DNA of 64,000 nt from Murinocardiopsis flavida (GTDB lineage Bacteria; Actinomycetota; Actinomycetes; Streptosporangiales; Streptosporangiaceae), in contig NZ_PYGA01000003.1 in the NCBI RefSeq assembly GCF_003014485.1, forward strand, positions 62,001 to 126,000, given 5' to 3'. Shown here in pieces: positions 40,971-50,927 of the stretch (position 1 is its first letter; each line of letters starts with the position of its first letter). Position numbers and translations under genes: made by a program. The notes under the pieces are model-generated. The model did not search any database, was not told the DNA's origin, and saw nothing but the letters and a program-made list of their open reading frames with translations.

Positions 40971-42395
40971 ATGGTGACAAGGATTGACACGGACTACCTC
41001 GTGATCGGTGCCGGCGCGACGGCGATGGCGTTCGTGGACACGCTGCTCACCGAATCGGACGCGACCGTCGTGCTGGTGGACCGCTACCACCGGCCCGGCG
41101 GGCACTGGACCGTCGCCTACCCGTACGTGCGGCTGCACCAGCCCTCGGCGATGTACGGCGTGAACTCGCGTCCGCTCGGCAACGACACGGTCGACGGGAC
41201 CGGCTGGAACGCCGGGCTGTACGAGCTCGCCGGCGCGAGCGAGATCCTCAGCTACTTCGACCAGGTCATGCGGCAGACGTTCCTGCCGTCCGGCCGGGTG
41301 TCGTACTTCCCCATGGCCGAGTACGACGGCGCAGGCCGCTTCCACCTCACGACCTCCGGCGCGGAGTACGAGGTGACCGTGCGCCGGAAGGTCGTGGACA
41401 CCACGTACCAGGGCGTGACCGTCCCGGCCATGCGGCCGCCGGAGTTCCCGGTCGCCGACGGCATCCCCCTGGTGCCGCCCAACGACCTGCCCGCCATCCG
41501 CGCGGCCTACGACCGGTACGTCGTCGTCGGCGCCGGCAAGACCGGCATCGACGCCTGCCTGTGGCTCCTTGAGCAGGGGGTCGATCCGGCGAGGCTGACC
41601 TGGATCATGCCCCGCGCGCCGTGGCTCATCGATCGGGAGACCGTGCAGCCGATGCCGCTCCGCCGGCCCGAGGACATCGTGAGCGGCCACATGGCCCGGC
41701 ATGAGGCCGTCATGGGCGCCGAATCCGTTCCCGACCTCTTCGAACGGCTCAACGCCGCCGGTATCGTGCTGCGCATCTCCGCGGACGACCGGCCGACGGC
41801 GTTCCGCTGCGCGACCGTATCGAAGGCCGAACTCGAACAGTTGCGCCGGATCGAGCACGTCGTGCGCCTCGGCCGGGTGAAGCGGATCACCGAGACCGAC
41901 ATCGAACTCGACGGTGGCGCCGTCCCGACCGGCCGCCGCGCGCTGCACGTGGACTGCACAGCCGACGCCATCAAGCAGCGCCCCGCTGTTCCGATCTTCC
42001 AGGACGGGCTGATCACCCCGCAGTCGGTGCGCGTCTGCCAGCCGGTGTTCAGCGCCGCGCTCATCGCGCACGTGGAGGCGGCGTACGGCGACGACGCGGA
42101 GAAGAACGCGCTCTGCCCGGTCGCGCAGAATCCGCGCACCGACACCGACTGGCTCCGGTTCGCCATCGCCGGAAACCTGGAGGGGGCGCTCTGGGCGGGC
42201 AACGCCGACATCGGCCGCTGGCTGGACACGGCCCGGCTCCAGCCGAACATGGCCCCGCCGATGCCGGCGGACCCGGCGGAGCGGGCCGCCTACGAGCAGC
42301 AGGCCCTGGACCTGGCCGATGCACAGACCTCGAAGCTCGACGAGCTGCTGCGCGCGCACGCGGCCCGGACCGGGACGGGGGACGAGGCCGGATGA
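40971..42395 (+). CDS. FAD/NAD(P)-binding oxidoreductase
   Basis: A 474-residue flavoprotein. FAD motif DYLVIGAGATAMAFVDTLL, then HRPGGHWTVAYPYVRLHQPS typical of flavin monooxygenase-like proteins, and a second dinucleotide motif VVVGAGKTGIDACLWLLEQG. The C-terminus is Asp/Ala-rich. ATG 40971 has GGAG six bases upstream; ATG 40959 is possible. The stop overlaps the start of a membrane protein gene by four bases, so the two are coupled. Likely oxidation of a lipophilic or natural-product substrate; unproven. Confidence 0.83.
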   Translation: MVTRIDTDYLVIGAGATAMAFVDTLLTESDATVVLVDRYHRPGGHWTVAYPYVRLHQPSAMYGVNSRPLGNDTVDGTGWNAGLYELAGASEILSYFDQVMRQTFLPSGRVSYFPMAEYDGAGRFHLTTSGAEYEVTVRRKVVDTTYQGVTVPAMRPPEFPVADGIPLVPPNDLPAIRAAYDRYVVVGAGKTGIDACLWLLEQGVDPARLTWIMPRAPWLIDRETVQPMPLRRPEDIVSGHMARHEAVMGAESVPDLFERLNAAGIVLRISADDRPTAFRCATVSKAELEQLRRIEHVVRLGRVKRITETDIELDGGAVPTGRRALHVDCTADAIKQRPAVPIFQDGLITPQSVRVCQPVFSAALIAHVEAAYGDDAEKNALCPVAQNPRTDTDWLRFAIAGNLEGALWAGNADIGRWLDTARLQPNMAPPMPADPAERAAYEQQALDLADAQTSKLDELLRAHAARTGTGDEAG

Positions 42396-43447
42396 CCGCA
42401 CGACTGAACCGGCGGCGGAACCGGTGGCGGGACTGGCGGCGGAACTGGCGGCGGATCAGCGCCCCGTGGGCGCTCGTCCTCCTGACGACGGCGTGCGCGG
42501 AACTGACCTTCACCGCGGTCGCCGTACCGGCGACCTGGCTGATCCTGCCGCTGCTGCTGGTGATGTACGGGGCCGGGGTCCTGCTCATCCGGGAGGCGGT
42601 CGTGCGGGTCGGCGGCGGCTGGCCGAGTCTCGTCCTGCTGGGCCTCGCCTACCAGCTCGCGGAGGACGGGCTGGGCCTCCAGGCCCTGACCAGCCCCCAG
42701 ATGTACGGTGCCGCCGACTGGGGCCTGCGCTTCCTCGGCGTGAACTGGAGCTACTGGGAGTCCCAGATCGGGGTGCACGTGGTCCTCAGCGTCCTGATCC
42801 CCGTCGCCCTCGTCGACCTGCTCTTCCCGCATCGCCGGGACCGGCCGTACCTGAGCCGGGGCGGGTTCATCGTTATCGGCGCACTGGCGATCGTGGGCGT
42901 GCTCGGGCTGCGCACCATCGTGTCGGCGACCCAGGACCCCGGATACCAGATGCCGTGGGGCGCGATGGCGGTGTTCACCGTGCTCATCATCGGGCTCGCC
43001 CTGCTCGCGCTGGCGGGCGTCCCCCTCCCGCACCGCGAGGAACCCGGCCGGACCGATCGGCGCGCGCCGCGCCCGGGGGTGGTCGGATTCGTGTCCATGT
43101 ACCTGACCATGGCGTTCCTGACGACGCTGCTCCCGCTCGGCCTCGGGCCCACGATGCTGTTCGGCGACATGATGTCGCCGGTTCTCCGGCTGGTCATAGG
43201 GGCCATGACCGCCGTCCCATTCGGGCTGGTGGTGCTGCGCTGGCGCACGGCCGCCAACTGGAGCGATCAGCACCGGATCCGGCTCATCGGCGGCATCCTC
43301 GTGTCGCACACCGCGTTCATGATGCTCGGTTCGGTGCTCGGCGCCCTGCTCGGCGCGCTGACCCTCGCGGCTGAGGTAATGCTGCTGATCAAGCTGGCCA
43401 AGCATGTCGAACAGCGCGAAAGCCCGGCGAGTTCGGTCCTGATGTGA
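42392..43447 (+). CDS. Polytopic membrane protein coupled to the oxidoreductase
   Basis: A 351-residue protein with a very basic N-terminus (RRRNRWRDWRRNWRR) and nine to ten membrane segments. Recognisable features are LLLVMYGAGVLLIREAVVR and YQLAEDGLGLQALTSPQMYG after the second segment. I do not recognise the family. Its ATG overlaps the upstream stop; together with the flavoprotein it forms a two-gene operon, closed by a 13-base hairpin. Confidence 0.75.
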   Translation: MTARLNRRRNRWRDWRRNWRRISAPWALVLLTTACAELTFTAVAVPATWLILPLLLVMYGAGVLLIREAVVRVGGGWPSLVLLGLAYQLAEDGLGLQALTSPQMYGAADWGLRFLGVNWSYWESQIGVHVVLSVLIPVALVDLLFPHRRDRPYLSRGGFIVIGALAIVGVLGLRTIVSATQDPGYQMPWGAMAVFTVLIIGLALLALAGVPLPHREEPGRTDRRAPRPGVVGFVSMYLTMAFLTTLLPLGLGPTMLFGDMMSPVLRLVIGAMTAVPFGLVVLRWRTAANWSDQHRIRLIGGILVSHTAFMMLGSVLGALLGALTLAAEVMLLIKLAKHVEQRESPASSVLM

Positions 43448-44024
43448 CAGCCCGAGGGACTGCGCGACCCCCGCGTCCCGCAGTCCCTCGGCGATCAGGC
43501 CCTCCCCCTGGCGGAGGCCCAGGCCACGCACCGAGCTGCGCCTCCGCCCCACAATCCCCGACCGTGCCGGACCCCCGGTCAACAACCAAGGGCCCGACCG
43601 CGATGACTCGCAATCAGGCCTACTCCTCCCGGTAGGCCCACGCGCGCTGAGCGTATGGCGCAGCCCCTCGCGCGACCCGCCGGTCCCCATCCGAAGAGGG
43701 CTGGCACCTCGCAGAAGAGCCGACCGTGATCCCGGATGACCCCTCCGAGGTGCAGCGCGCGTGGGTGGAACAGCGCGCCCCCAGCAGCGGGCGATCGGGG
43801 ACGTCGACCACCGCGAGGTCCATGAAACTGGAGGGCGGGCGCTCGCCGCTCAGCGGTTCGGAGGCACCATGCGGGGAAGGGAATGCCGCGTTCCGACATT
43901 CGCCCCGGCGCTCGTCCCGCACCGCTTGGACGGAGCGCGGCCCTTCCCGCGCCGAGAGCCCCGCAAAGGCCGGTGCGCGTCCCGCCCATGGCAGGTCGGG
44001 GCGGTGACCGGCCACAGTGGCGAC
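43448..44024. other. Intergenic region, no convincing gene
   Basis: 577 bases holding the terminator above and then sequence open in several frames on both strands, none with a ribosome site, codon bias or recognisable product. It may contain the remains of a decayed gene, but I cannot name one. A start-proximal region lies just before 44025. Confidence 0.5.
43452..43491 (+). terminator. Terminator hairpin
   Basis: The perfect 13-base inverted repeat CCGAGGGACTGCG (43452-43464) / CGCAGTCCCTCGG (43479-43491) with a 14-base loop begins four bases after the stop of the membrane protein gene. Confidence 0.85.
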
Positions 44025-44912
44025 ATGAGCGATTCCTCAGTAGAGACGACGTCCGAACTGGTGCTGGTGACCGGTGCGACCGGGCAGACCGGCGCCCTGG
44101 TCGCCGAGGGCCTGCGGGCCCGCGGGGTGCCGGTCCGTGAGGCCGCCCGGGGCACCGATCCGCGCTTCGACTGGGACGACCCCGCCACCTGGGACGCGGT
44201 TCTGGACGGGGCCACCGCCGCGTACCTGGTCACCCCCCTCGTCCCCGACTTTGCCCCGGGCCTGGTCGGCGACTTCACCGCCCGGGCCCGCGCGGCCGGA
44301 GTACGGCGATTGGTCCTGCTGTCCGGCGCGAGCGCCGAGTTCGGAAACGTCCCGATCCTCTCCCGCGAGATGCCCCTTCGCGCCGTCGACCAGGACGACT
44401 TCTCCTGGACGATCCTGCGGCCGTCCGCCTTCGCCCAGAACTTCCCCGCGATGGAGCGGACGCTCCTCGCCGACGGGGGCGTCCGCAGACCGCTGGGCCC
44501 CGCCCCGGGGGCAGCAGTGGCCTACATCGACGTGCGCGACATCGCCGATGTTGCAGTGGAAATCCTCGCCTCCGCCGAACCCGACCAGGTACGGGCGCAC
44601 GCCGGGCGCACCTACTATCTCGACGGCCCGGAGGCCCTTGGCTACGAGCAGGTGCTGGACGCCATCGGCTCCCGCATCGGACGCGAGCTCCGGTACGAGG
44701 ACGCGCCCCGCGACGAGTGGGCCGCGGGCGCCCGCGCGGCCGGGGTCGAGGAGGTCTGGCTCCGGTGGCGGCTGGACCTCTTCGCCCAGCAGCGGCGCGG
44801 CGAGTACGCGCACACCCGCGACGACGTCGAGCGGCTCCTGGGACGCCGCCCCCGGCGCTTCGACGCCTACCTGGCCGATTCGGTGAGCGCCGATTCCTGG
44901 CCGGAGGGCTGA
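44025..44912 (+). CDS. NmrA-like NAD(P)-binding reductase
   Basis: A 295-residue short-chain atypical Rossmann protein. NAD(P) motif LVTGATGQTGALVAEGLRAR, then VTPLVPDFAPGLV, VRRLVLLSGASAEFG and WTILRPSAFAQNFPAMERTL, the NmrA/QOR2 pattern. Members are regulators or reductases of quinones. The last 46 bases overlap the end of the convergent AraC gene on the other strand. It is probably the target of that AraC regulator. Confidence 0.88.
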   Translation: MSDSSVETTSELVLVTGATGQTGALVAEGLRARGVPVREAARGTDPRFDWDDPATWDAVLDGATAAYLVTPLVPDFAPGLVGDFTARARAAGVRRLVLLSGASAEFGNVPILSREMPLRAVDQDDFSWTILRPSAFAQNFPAMERTLLADGGVRRPLGPAPGAAVAYIDVRDIADVAVEILASAEPDQVRAHAGRTYYLDGPEALGYEQVLDAIGSRIGRELRYEDAPRDEWAAGARAAGVEEVWLRWRLDLFAQQRRGEYAHTRDDVERLLGRRPRRFDAYLADSVSADSWPEG

Positions 44913-45877
44913 GGCCGCTCCGGCGCCGCCCGTCCCCGGTGCGCGCTCGGGGCGCGTCCCCGGAGCCGTTTGAACGCGGTCGAGAACGCGAACTCGTCCC
45001 GGTAGCCCACCGACCGCGCCACCGATGCGACGGTGGCCTCCGGGTCGTCGAGCAGGTCGGCCGCCAGACTCATCCGCCGGTCGGCCAGGTAGGCCATGGG
45101 AGATTCACCCAGCAGGTCCGCGAACCTGCGGGCCAGGGTCGCCCGGGACGCCCCCGCTGCCTCCGCCAGGCCGGAGACCGTCCACGGCTCCGACGGGCTC
45201 CGGTGCAGGGCGCGCAGGGCCCTTCCGACCACCGGGTCGGCCTGCGCCGCCCACCAGCGCGGGGCCTCCGCCCCGGGGCGGCCGAACACGGCCCGCAGCA
45301 CCCTCACGAGCGCCAGGTCCAGCAGCCGCTCCAGGACGGCCTCCTGTCCCGGCGCATCGATCCCGACCTCTTCGGCCAGCAGATCGACCAGGGCAACGGG
45401 AAGCTCCCCGGCGCCGACTCGGGTCAGGGGCGGCAGCCCTTCCAGAAGCCGTTCGCCGGCATCGCCGGTCCAGGAGTAAGAGCCGGTGACCACCAGGGCG
45501 GTTTCCGGGTGCTCCGGGTGCCCGCAGGTGCGCGTACCGGTGACCTCCGGCCCGGGGACCGGCCGCCCGGCTGCGTCGGTGTAGTGATCGAGTCCGTGCA
45601 CGACCAGGTCGGGCGGAGCGCCGGGAGCGCGCGTGCGGGTGTAGGGGCCGAGCCCGCGCAATAGGGCCGCCTCTCCGGGGTGCAGAGCGAGCGGGGGTCC
45701 GGCGTCCGCGTCCGGCGCGTCCACGGTGATCCAGTGGGTACCGCGCACGGCCACGATCAGGGTCAGCGGCTCCGGTGCGGCCTGCCGCACCCCACGCGGC
45801 TCCGCATACGCGTCCCGGGTCAGGGCGGCACCCCTGGCCCGCACCTGGGCCAACAAGTCCGCCAGCACGTCCTGCAC
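44867..45877 (-). CDS. AraC-family regulator with cupin domain
   Basis: A 336-residue regulator with an N-terminal cupin-6 type sensor ([39 protein letters not shown]) and a C-terminal AraC domain ([40 protein letters not shown]). A GC-rich tail of ~35 residues follows. It is convergent with and overlaps the NmrA-like gene by 46 bases, as often seen when such a regulator controls an oxidoreductase next to it. Confidence 0.88.
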   Translation of the reverse strand: MQDVLADLLAQVRARGAALTRDAYAEPRGVRQAAPEPLTLIVAVRGTHWITVDAPDADAGPPLALHPGEAALLRGLGPYTRTRAPGAPPDLVVHGLDHYTDAAGRPVPGPEVTGTRTCGHPEHPETALVVTGSYSWTGDAGERLLEGLPPLTRVGAGELPVALVDLLAEEVGIDAPGQEAVLERLLDLALVRVLRAVFGRPGAEAPRWWAAQADPVVGRALRALHRSPSEPWTVSGLAEAAGASRATLARRFADLLGESPMAYLADRRMSLAADLLDDPEATVASVARSVGYRDEFAFSTAFKRLRGRAPSAHRGRAAPERPQPSGQESALTESAR

Positions 45878-45986
45878 GCGGCCAGCTTAGCCGTGCCCGG
45901 CCCGGAGCACGCACGGGCGGCCCCCAGGCCTGGACCAGGTGAGACGATCAAGATCATCTCCCAGAATTCTCCCAAAACGACGAAGA

Positions 45987-46013
45987 CCCTTCCCTCCGAT
46001 GAGGAGGAAAGGG
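45987..46013 (-). terminator. Terminator of tRNA-Pro
   Basis: On the minus strand CCCTTTCCTCC pairs with GGAGGGAAGGG (one G-T wobble) around a five-base loop, followed by TCTTCGTCGTTTT, a real T-rich tail. It lies nine bases after the tRNA CCA. Confidence 0.85.
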
Positions 46014-46021
46014 CCTCTGCC

Positions 46022-46099
<78 letters not shown>

Positions 46100-46168
46100 A
46101 GCAACGTCGCCCAGTCTAGCGGACCGGTGGGAGTGCGTGCACACGCTTATGGGGCCGGGTGGGGCCCG

Positions 46169-47110
46169 TCAGGGGGCGGGGGCGGGGTGGAGGTCGAGGA
46201 TGGTCGCCTCGGGGCGGCAGCAGAAGCGGACCGGGGCGTAGGGCGAGGTGCCGAGGCCGCCGGAGACGTGCAGCCACGACCGGCCGTAGCGGTTCAGGCC
46301 CCAGGCGCGGGGGCGGTCGATGCCGCAGTTGGTGACGAGGGTGCCGTAGAACGGCAGGCACAACTGTCCGCCGTGGGTGTGCCCGGCGAGCAGCAGTTGG
46401 TAGCCGTCGGCGGCGAAGCGGTCGAGGTTGGCGGGCTCAGGGGCGTGCATGACGCCGAGGCGGAGGTCGGCGCCGCGGTCGGCGGGCCCCGCGACCGCGT
46501 CGTAGTCGTCGAGTTCGATGTGGGAGTCGTTGATGCCGGCGACGGCGACGGTCGATCCAGCGGTCTTGAGGTGCCCCTTGAAGTTGTTCAGGTCCAGCCA
46601 CCCGGACGCCGACATGGCGTCGCCCAGCTCCTGCCAGGGCAGGTCGGGGTCGCGGCGCTGCCGGTAGTCGCTCTTGCTGGACCGCCACAGGTAGCGCGCG
46701 GGGTTCTTGAACGTCGGGGAGAACATGTCGTTGGAGCCGTACACGAAGCCGCCCGGCCGTTCGAGCAGGGGGCCGAGTGCGTCGATGAACGGCGCCACCG
46801 CGTCCGGGTGCGCCAGGGAGTCGCCGGTGTTGATGACGAGGTCGGGGTTTGTGGCGTCGAGGCTGCGGACGAAGTCGAGCAGCATCCGCCGCCCCGGCGT
46901 GAGGTGGGCGTCGGAGAGGTGCAGGATGCGCAGCCGGGCGCTCCCCGGGGGCAGCAGCGGGAGCGTGTGGTGCCGCAGGCGGAACCAGTTGCGTTCGATC
47001 ACCGAGGCGTAGCCGATGCCTGCGGCGCCGGTCACGGCGGTGACCGCGGCGGCCCGGCCTACTGCGCGCAGTAGGGGGTGTGCGCGCCTCGCGGCGGCGC
47101 TCGGCGACAT
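46169..47110 (-). CDS. Metallophosphoesterase (calcineurin-like), membrane-anchored
   Basis: A 313-residue phosphoesterase. The N-terminal ~35 residues form one membrane anchor or uncleaved signal ([20 protein letters not shown]). Metal ligands are in [32 protein letters not shown] (in VYGSNDMFS), LGVMHAP and [18 protein letters not shown] 47110 has AGGAGG upstream. It heads a conserved actinobacterial block with YqeY and the PASTA penicillin-binding protein; its substrate is unknown. Confidence 0.9.
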   Translation of the reverse strand: MSPSAAARRAHPLLRAVGRAAAVTAVTGAAGIGYASVIERNWFRLRHHTLPLLPPGSARLRILHLSDAHLTPGRRMLLDFVRSLDATNPDLVINTGDSLAHPDAVAPFIDALGPLLERPGGFVYGSNDMFSPTFKNPARYLWRSSKSDYRQRRDPDLPWQELGDAMSASGWLDLNNFKGHLKTAGSTVAVAGINDSHIELDDYDAVAGPADRGADLRLGVMHAPEPANLDRFAADGYQLLLAGHTHGGQLCLPFYGTLVTNCGIDRPRAWGLNRYGRSWLHVSGGLGTSPYAPVRFCCRPEATILDLHPAPAP

Positions 47111-47434
47111 CGGGACCTCCTGATTGCTACCGCTGGGTTAGGCGTGTCAATGGTGCCAGACGTGCGCGGGAGCGATGGCCCAATGCGCGCGGCCGAGCCC
47201 TCTGTGGCTCCGACGTAGAGCCGCTGCGGCTCGGCCCTGCCCTGCCCTGCTGGGCCGGCGCCTCAGGGCCTCGCTGTTGCGCCGTGGGCTCGCCGCCGCC
47301 CTCGTCGGCCCGTCCGCTGGGAAAATCCGCTGCCGCTGCCGGCGGCGGGTGGGACAATCGCATGCCTGGCCCCGGCAGCCGGCGGTCCACGGTGGCGGCC
47401 GGGGCGATTCGCGACGACACCGACGAGGAGCCCC
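47111..47434. other. Divergent intergenic region
   Basis: 324 bases between the metallophosphoesterase and yqeY-like gene. A minus-strand TTGACA (47145-47150) is the only clear -35-like site; the hexamer 15 bases on (TAGCAA) overlaps the ribosome site region, so the pair is doubtful. No gene seen. Confidence 0.4.
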
Positions 47435-47890
47435 ATGCCCGGGTTGAAGAACGAGTTGCAGTCCGACCTGACCGCTGCCATGAAGGCGCGCGACGACGTG
47501 CGGACCCGGACCCTGCGCATGGTGCTCACCGCGGTCTCCAACGAGGAGGTGTCGGGGGCCGCGTCGCGTGAGCTGAGCGACGACGAGGTCGTCAAGGTCA
47601 TCACCCGCGAGGCGAAGAAGCGCCGCGAGGCCGCCGAAGCGTTCGACGGTGGCGGCCGCACCGAGCAGGCCGCGGCGGAGCGCGCCGAGGGCGAGGTCCT
47701 GTCCGGCTACCTTCCCGCGCAGCTCACCGACGCCGAGATCGCCGAGCTGGTGGCCGCCGCGATCGACGAGTCCGGCGCGGCCGACGTCAAGGGCATGGGT
47801 GCGGTCATGAAGATCGTCAACCCGCGGGTCGCCGGGCGTGCGGAGGGCGGCAGGGTGGCCGCCGAGGTCAAGCGGCAGTTGGCGACCTGA
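47435..47890 (+). CDS. GatB/YqeY domain protein
   Basis: A 151-residue protein that is one YqeY domain: LKNELQSDLTAAMKARDDVR, VVKVITREAKKRREAAEAFD, GYLPAQLTDAEIAELVAAAI and GAVMKIVNPRVAGRAEGGRV. The domain is related to the tRNA-binding tail of GatB, but the free-standing protein has no proven function. It is convergent with the penicillin-binding protein. Confidence 0.92.
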   Translation: MPGLKNELQSDLTAAMKARDDVRTRTLRMVLTAVSNEEVSGAASRELSDDEVVKVITREAKKRREAAEAFDGGGRTEQAAAERAEGEVLSGYLPAQLTDAEIAELVAAAIDESGAADVKGMGAVMKIVNPRVAGRAEGGRVAAEVKRQLAT

Positions 47891-47970
47891 TCGATCGGGA
47901 CTCGGTTGTTCCGGTCCGCTGTTCCGGTCCGCACGATGCCCCCCGCTGTGATGCCCCGCCGAGGTGTCTC

Positions 47971-48017
47971 GTGACGCCCCGGGGCGTCACGCCAGGCCCG
48001 CCGAAGGCGGGCCTGGC
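47971..48017. terminator. Two adjacent hairpins between convergent genes
   Basis: A perfect 20-base palindrome at 47971-47990 (GTGACGCCCC / GGGGCGTCAC) directly abuts a perfect 12-base stem with a GAA loop at 47991-48017 (GCCAGGCCCGCC / GGCGGGCCTGGC). The second is a strong bidirectional terminator that ends five bases before the penicillin-binding protein stop. Confidence 0.8.
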
Positions 48018-48022
48018 GGCCG

Positions 48023-50407
48023 TCAGTCGTCTCTGCGCGGTTGGTGCAGGGCGGGCATCGGGGCGGGGGGGTCGACCGGGGTGGAGTGGTCGCCTGCGGG
48101 GCGGCCCGCCGGGGCGTCGGACCCCTTGCCGTTGCTGAGGAAGACGTTCACCGCCGCGCCCTCGGGGAGTTGGGTGCCCGGGCCGGGGTTGACGGCCGCC
48201 ACGCTGCCCTTCTCGGCGCCGGAGCGGATGCTGTGCCCGGAGACGTTCACCCGGTACCCGGCGTCCTCCAGGCGGCCGACGGCGGAGTCCTCCGAGAGGC
48301 CGACCACATCGGGCACGCCGCCGGGGTTGCTCGCGGGGTCGGCCCCGCGGTCGCGGCTGCCTCCGCCGCCACCGCCGAACTTGCCAGGCGATGAGGGGAA
48401 GCCCTTGGCCGGCAGCTTCTCCGTCGCCTTCTGCATGGTCTCTTTCCAGATGGGGCCGGGGATGTCGGCGCCGTAGACCTGGCCGTAGTACCGCCCGCCG
48501 ATGTTGACGCCGCGCAGCGGGTGGTTCTGCGGGCCGCGCGGGTCGCCGACGAACACGGCCCCCGCGAGGTTCGGGGTGAACCCGGCGAACCACGCGCTGG
48601 CCGAGCCGTCGGTGGTGCCGGTCTTCGCCGCGGCGGGGCGGCCGATGCCCAGGCCGGCCGTCGTGCCGCCCTTGAAGGTCTGCTGGAGGAGGTAGCTGAC
48701 GCCGTCGGCGACGTCCTTGTCGATGGCCTTCTCGCACTTGTTGTCGATCTTGATGGTCTTGCCGGCCTGGCGGTCCTCGATCTTGGTGATGGCCTGCGGC
48801 TCGCAGAACTTGCCGCGCGCGGCGAAGGTGGCGTAGGCGTTGGCGACCGTCATCGGCGACACCTCCTCACTGCCGAGGGTGAAGGAGTTGTTGCCTTGGG
48901 TGCGCTTGTTGTCGAAGCTCTCGCCGTCGGCCCGGTGCACGCCGAGCTTCTCGGACATCTTGATGACGTTGCACAGCCCGACGCTCTTCTGCAACTGCGC
49001 GAAATAGGTGTTCACGGACCCCTTGGTGCCCGAGACCATGCTGTTGGAGCTGGTGCCCTTGGACTCGGAGGAGTTCTTCACCGGCCAGGGCGCGAGGGTG
49101 CCGCCTTCGCAGTTGCGCTGCCCGGTGACGGTGGTGCTGCTGCCGGAGCTGAACGAGGTGCCGTAGCCCTTGCCCTGGTCGAGCGCCGTGGCGAGGGTGA
49201 ACGCCTTGAAGGTCGAGCCCGCCTGGAAGCCGGTGCTGCCGCCGCGGTTGTAGTCGGTGGCGAAGTTGACGGAGGTCTCGCCGAGCTTGCTTTCGTCGGG
49301 CCCGTAGTTGCGGCTCTGCACCATGCCGCGGATCTCGCCGCTGCCGGGTTCGATGAGCACCTCGGCCGCGACCTTCTTGGACTTGTTCTTGCGCGGCACC
49401 CACTTGTCGACGGCCTTCTGGCCGGCCTTCTGCGCCGTCGGGTCGAGTGTGGTGTGGATGCGCAGCCCGGCGGTCCGCAGCCAGCGGGCGCGCTTGGTGG
49501 CGTCCTCGCCGAACCGCTTGTCCTTCTCGATCTCCTGCACGACGTAGTCGCAGAAGAAGGGCTGGTCGCTGGGCACGCAGCCGTTGCTCTGCGATTTGAC
49601 GTCGAGGTCGAGGTCCTTCTTCTTGACCTCCGCGGCTTCGCCCTTGGTGACCATCTTGTTCTGCACCATGCGGTCGAGGACGACGTCGCGCCGGTTCTGC
49701 GCCTTCTCGGGGTTCTGGACCGGGTTGTACAGGTACGGGTACCGGACCTGGCCGGCGAGGGTGGCGGCCTGCGACAGGTTCAGGTCCTTGGCCTTGACGC
49801 CGTAGAAGTGCTGGGCGGCGGACTCGACGCCGTAGGCGCCGTCGCCGAAGTAGGCGATGTTCAGGTAGCCCTGGAGGATGTCCTTCTTGCTCTGCTTCTG
49901 CTCGAGCGTGATGGCGTAGCGGAGTTCGCGGAGTTTGCGGGCCAGCGTGGTCTCGCGGGCCTCCTCCTGCTCCTCCTTTGACGAGGCGCTCTCGATCAAG
50001 GAGTTCTTCACGTATTGCTGGGTCAGCGAGGACCCGCCCTGGGTGCTGCCGCTGGCGGTGCGCAGCGCGGCCCGGAACGTGCCGGAGATGTCGAGGCCGC
50101 CGTGCTCGTAGAACCGGCTGTCCTCGATGGCGATCATGGCGTCCTGCATGACCGGCGCCATGTCGTCGAGTTCGACGAGCTCGCGGTTGCGGTCGTAGAT
50201 CTCGGCGATCGTGCCGCCTTCGCGGTCGAGGATGACCGATCGCTCCGGTGGAGCGATGTTCTCGAAGTTGCTGGGCATGCTCAGGAAGCTGTTGGCGCCG
50301 TTGCGCGCGGTGATCCCGAGCCCGATGACGAAAGGCGCTGTCAGCGCGGCCACGAGTATCCCCGCGACCATGCTCACGCCGACGAGACGTCCGATTCGTT
50401 GCAGCAT
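48023..50407 (-). CDS. Bifunctional penicillin-binding protein with PASTA domain (PonA2-like)
   Basis: Class A PBP that polymerises and crosslinks peptidoglycan outside the membrane; 794 residues. One membrane segment (VSMVAGILVAALTAPFVIGL), then the glycosyltransferase domain with catalytic Glu in AIEDSRFYEHGGLD and GGSSLTQQYVKN. The transpeptidase domain has STFK (Ser nucleophile, in GSTFKAFTLATA), SSN in GTSSNSMVSG, and KTGT in AAAKTGTTDGSA. A single PASTA domain (VPDVVGLSEDSAVGRLEDAG) and a Pro-rich tail end it. ATG 50407 precedes the membrane segment by a normal basic stretch. Confidence 0.95.
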   Translation of the reverse strand: MLQRIGRLVGVSMVAGILVAALTAPFVIGLGITARNGANSFLSMPSNFENIAPPERSVILDREGGTIAEIYDRNRELVELDDMAPVMQDAMIAIEDSRFYEHGGLDISGTFRAALRTASGSTQGGSSLTQQYVKNSLIESASSKEEQEEARETTLARKLRELRYAITLEQKQSKKDILQGYLNIAYFGDGAYGVESAAQHFYGVKAKDLNLSQAATLAGQVRYPYLYNPVQNPEKAQNRRDVVLDRMVQNKMVTKGEAAEVKKKDLDLDVKSQSNGCVPSDQPFFCDYVVQEIEKDKRFGEDATKRARWLRTAGLRIHTTLDPTAQKAGQKAVDKWVPRKNKSKKVAAEVLIEPGSGEIRGMVQSRNYGPDESKLGETSVNFATDYNRGGSTGFQAGSTFKAFTLATALDQGKGYGTSFSSGSSTTVTGQRNCEGGTLAPWPVKNSSESKGTSSNSMVSGTKGSVNTYFAQLQKSVGLCNVIKMSEKLGVHRADGESFDNKRTQGNNSFTLGSEEVSPMTVANAYATFAARGKFCEPQAITKIEDRQAGKTIKIDNKCEKAIDKDVADGVSYLLQQTFKGGTTAGLGIGRPAAAKTGTTDGSASAWFAGFTPNLAGAVFVGDPRGPQNHPLRGVNIGGRYYGQVYGADIPGPIWKETMQKATEKLPAKGFPSSPGKFGGGGGGSRDRGADPASNPGGVPDVVGLSEDSAVGRLEDAGYRVNVSGHSIRSGAEKGSVAAVNPGPGTQLPEGAAVNVFLSNGKGSDAPAGRPAGDHSTPVDPPAPMPALHQPRRDD

Positions 50408-50927
50408 TATCCCCTGGCCCACGGCTACCAGCCTACGTGTGGAAAACGGACTCCGGGTCGCCGAGTGCGGCAATCCGACCCTTGGCGGGGCCCGGTATCG
50501 GCCATGTTCGGGGAGCGCCCGGCTCAGCGCCGCGCTCCGCCCCCTGGGTTTCGGCCCAACCTTAACGCGATGACGACCCCATGTCGTTTCTTGACCAACG
50601 CGTGGTCACCGCCATACCTCCCACTAGCACTTCGTTACTCTGCGTGTATGAAACATGACTAGTTTTTTCCGTGGAGATGGCCCACCCGGGCTATATCAGA
50701 AATGGGCCTAATGGGGCCTGTTGGTCCCGAGCCCCGATCCGTAGGTTCAACAGCAGCGGCCAGGGAGGAGAGCCGCGCACCGCGAACCGCCGACCCCCAT
50801 GACGACCGGATCCCCATTTCGGGCTTGTGGACCCTGTTTCGGTGCTGTGCGCGCGGTGCACATCGAGCCGACGTCGCGCCCGTCGGCTCCTGTTGGAACC
50901 ACACATGATGATCTTGGGAGTGGGCAC
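50408..50927. other. Divergent control region of ponA2-like and whiB-like genes
   Basis: 520 bases without a gene. It has AT-rich patches at about 50630-50668 and 50690-50700 that should hold the promoters. The WhiB gene has a long upstream region, typical of that family. No exact -35/-10 pair can be given with confidence. Confidence 0.45.

Noticed and set aside
43620-44015. 131- and 136-residue minus-strand frames and plus-strand frames in the 43.4-44.0 kb gap
   Set aside because: Several frames are open at once, none has a ribosome site or family motif. A decayed gene cannot be excluded but is not supported.
47124-47150. Minus-strand TTGACA-N15-TAGCAA promoter for the metallophosphoesterase
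   Set aside because: Spacing is short and the predicted start would fall inside the ribosome-binding site.
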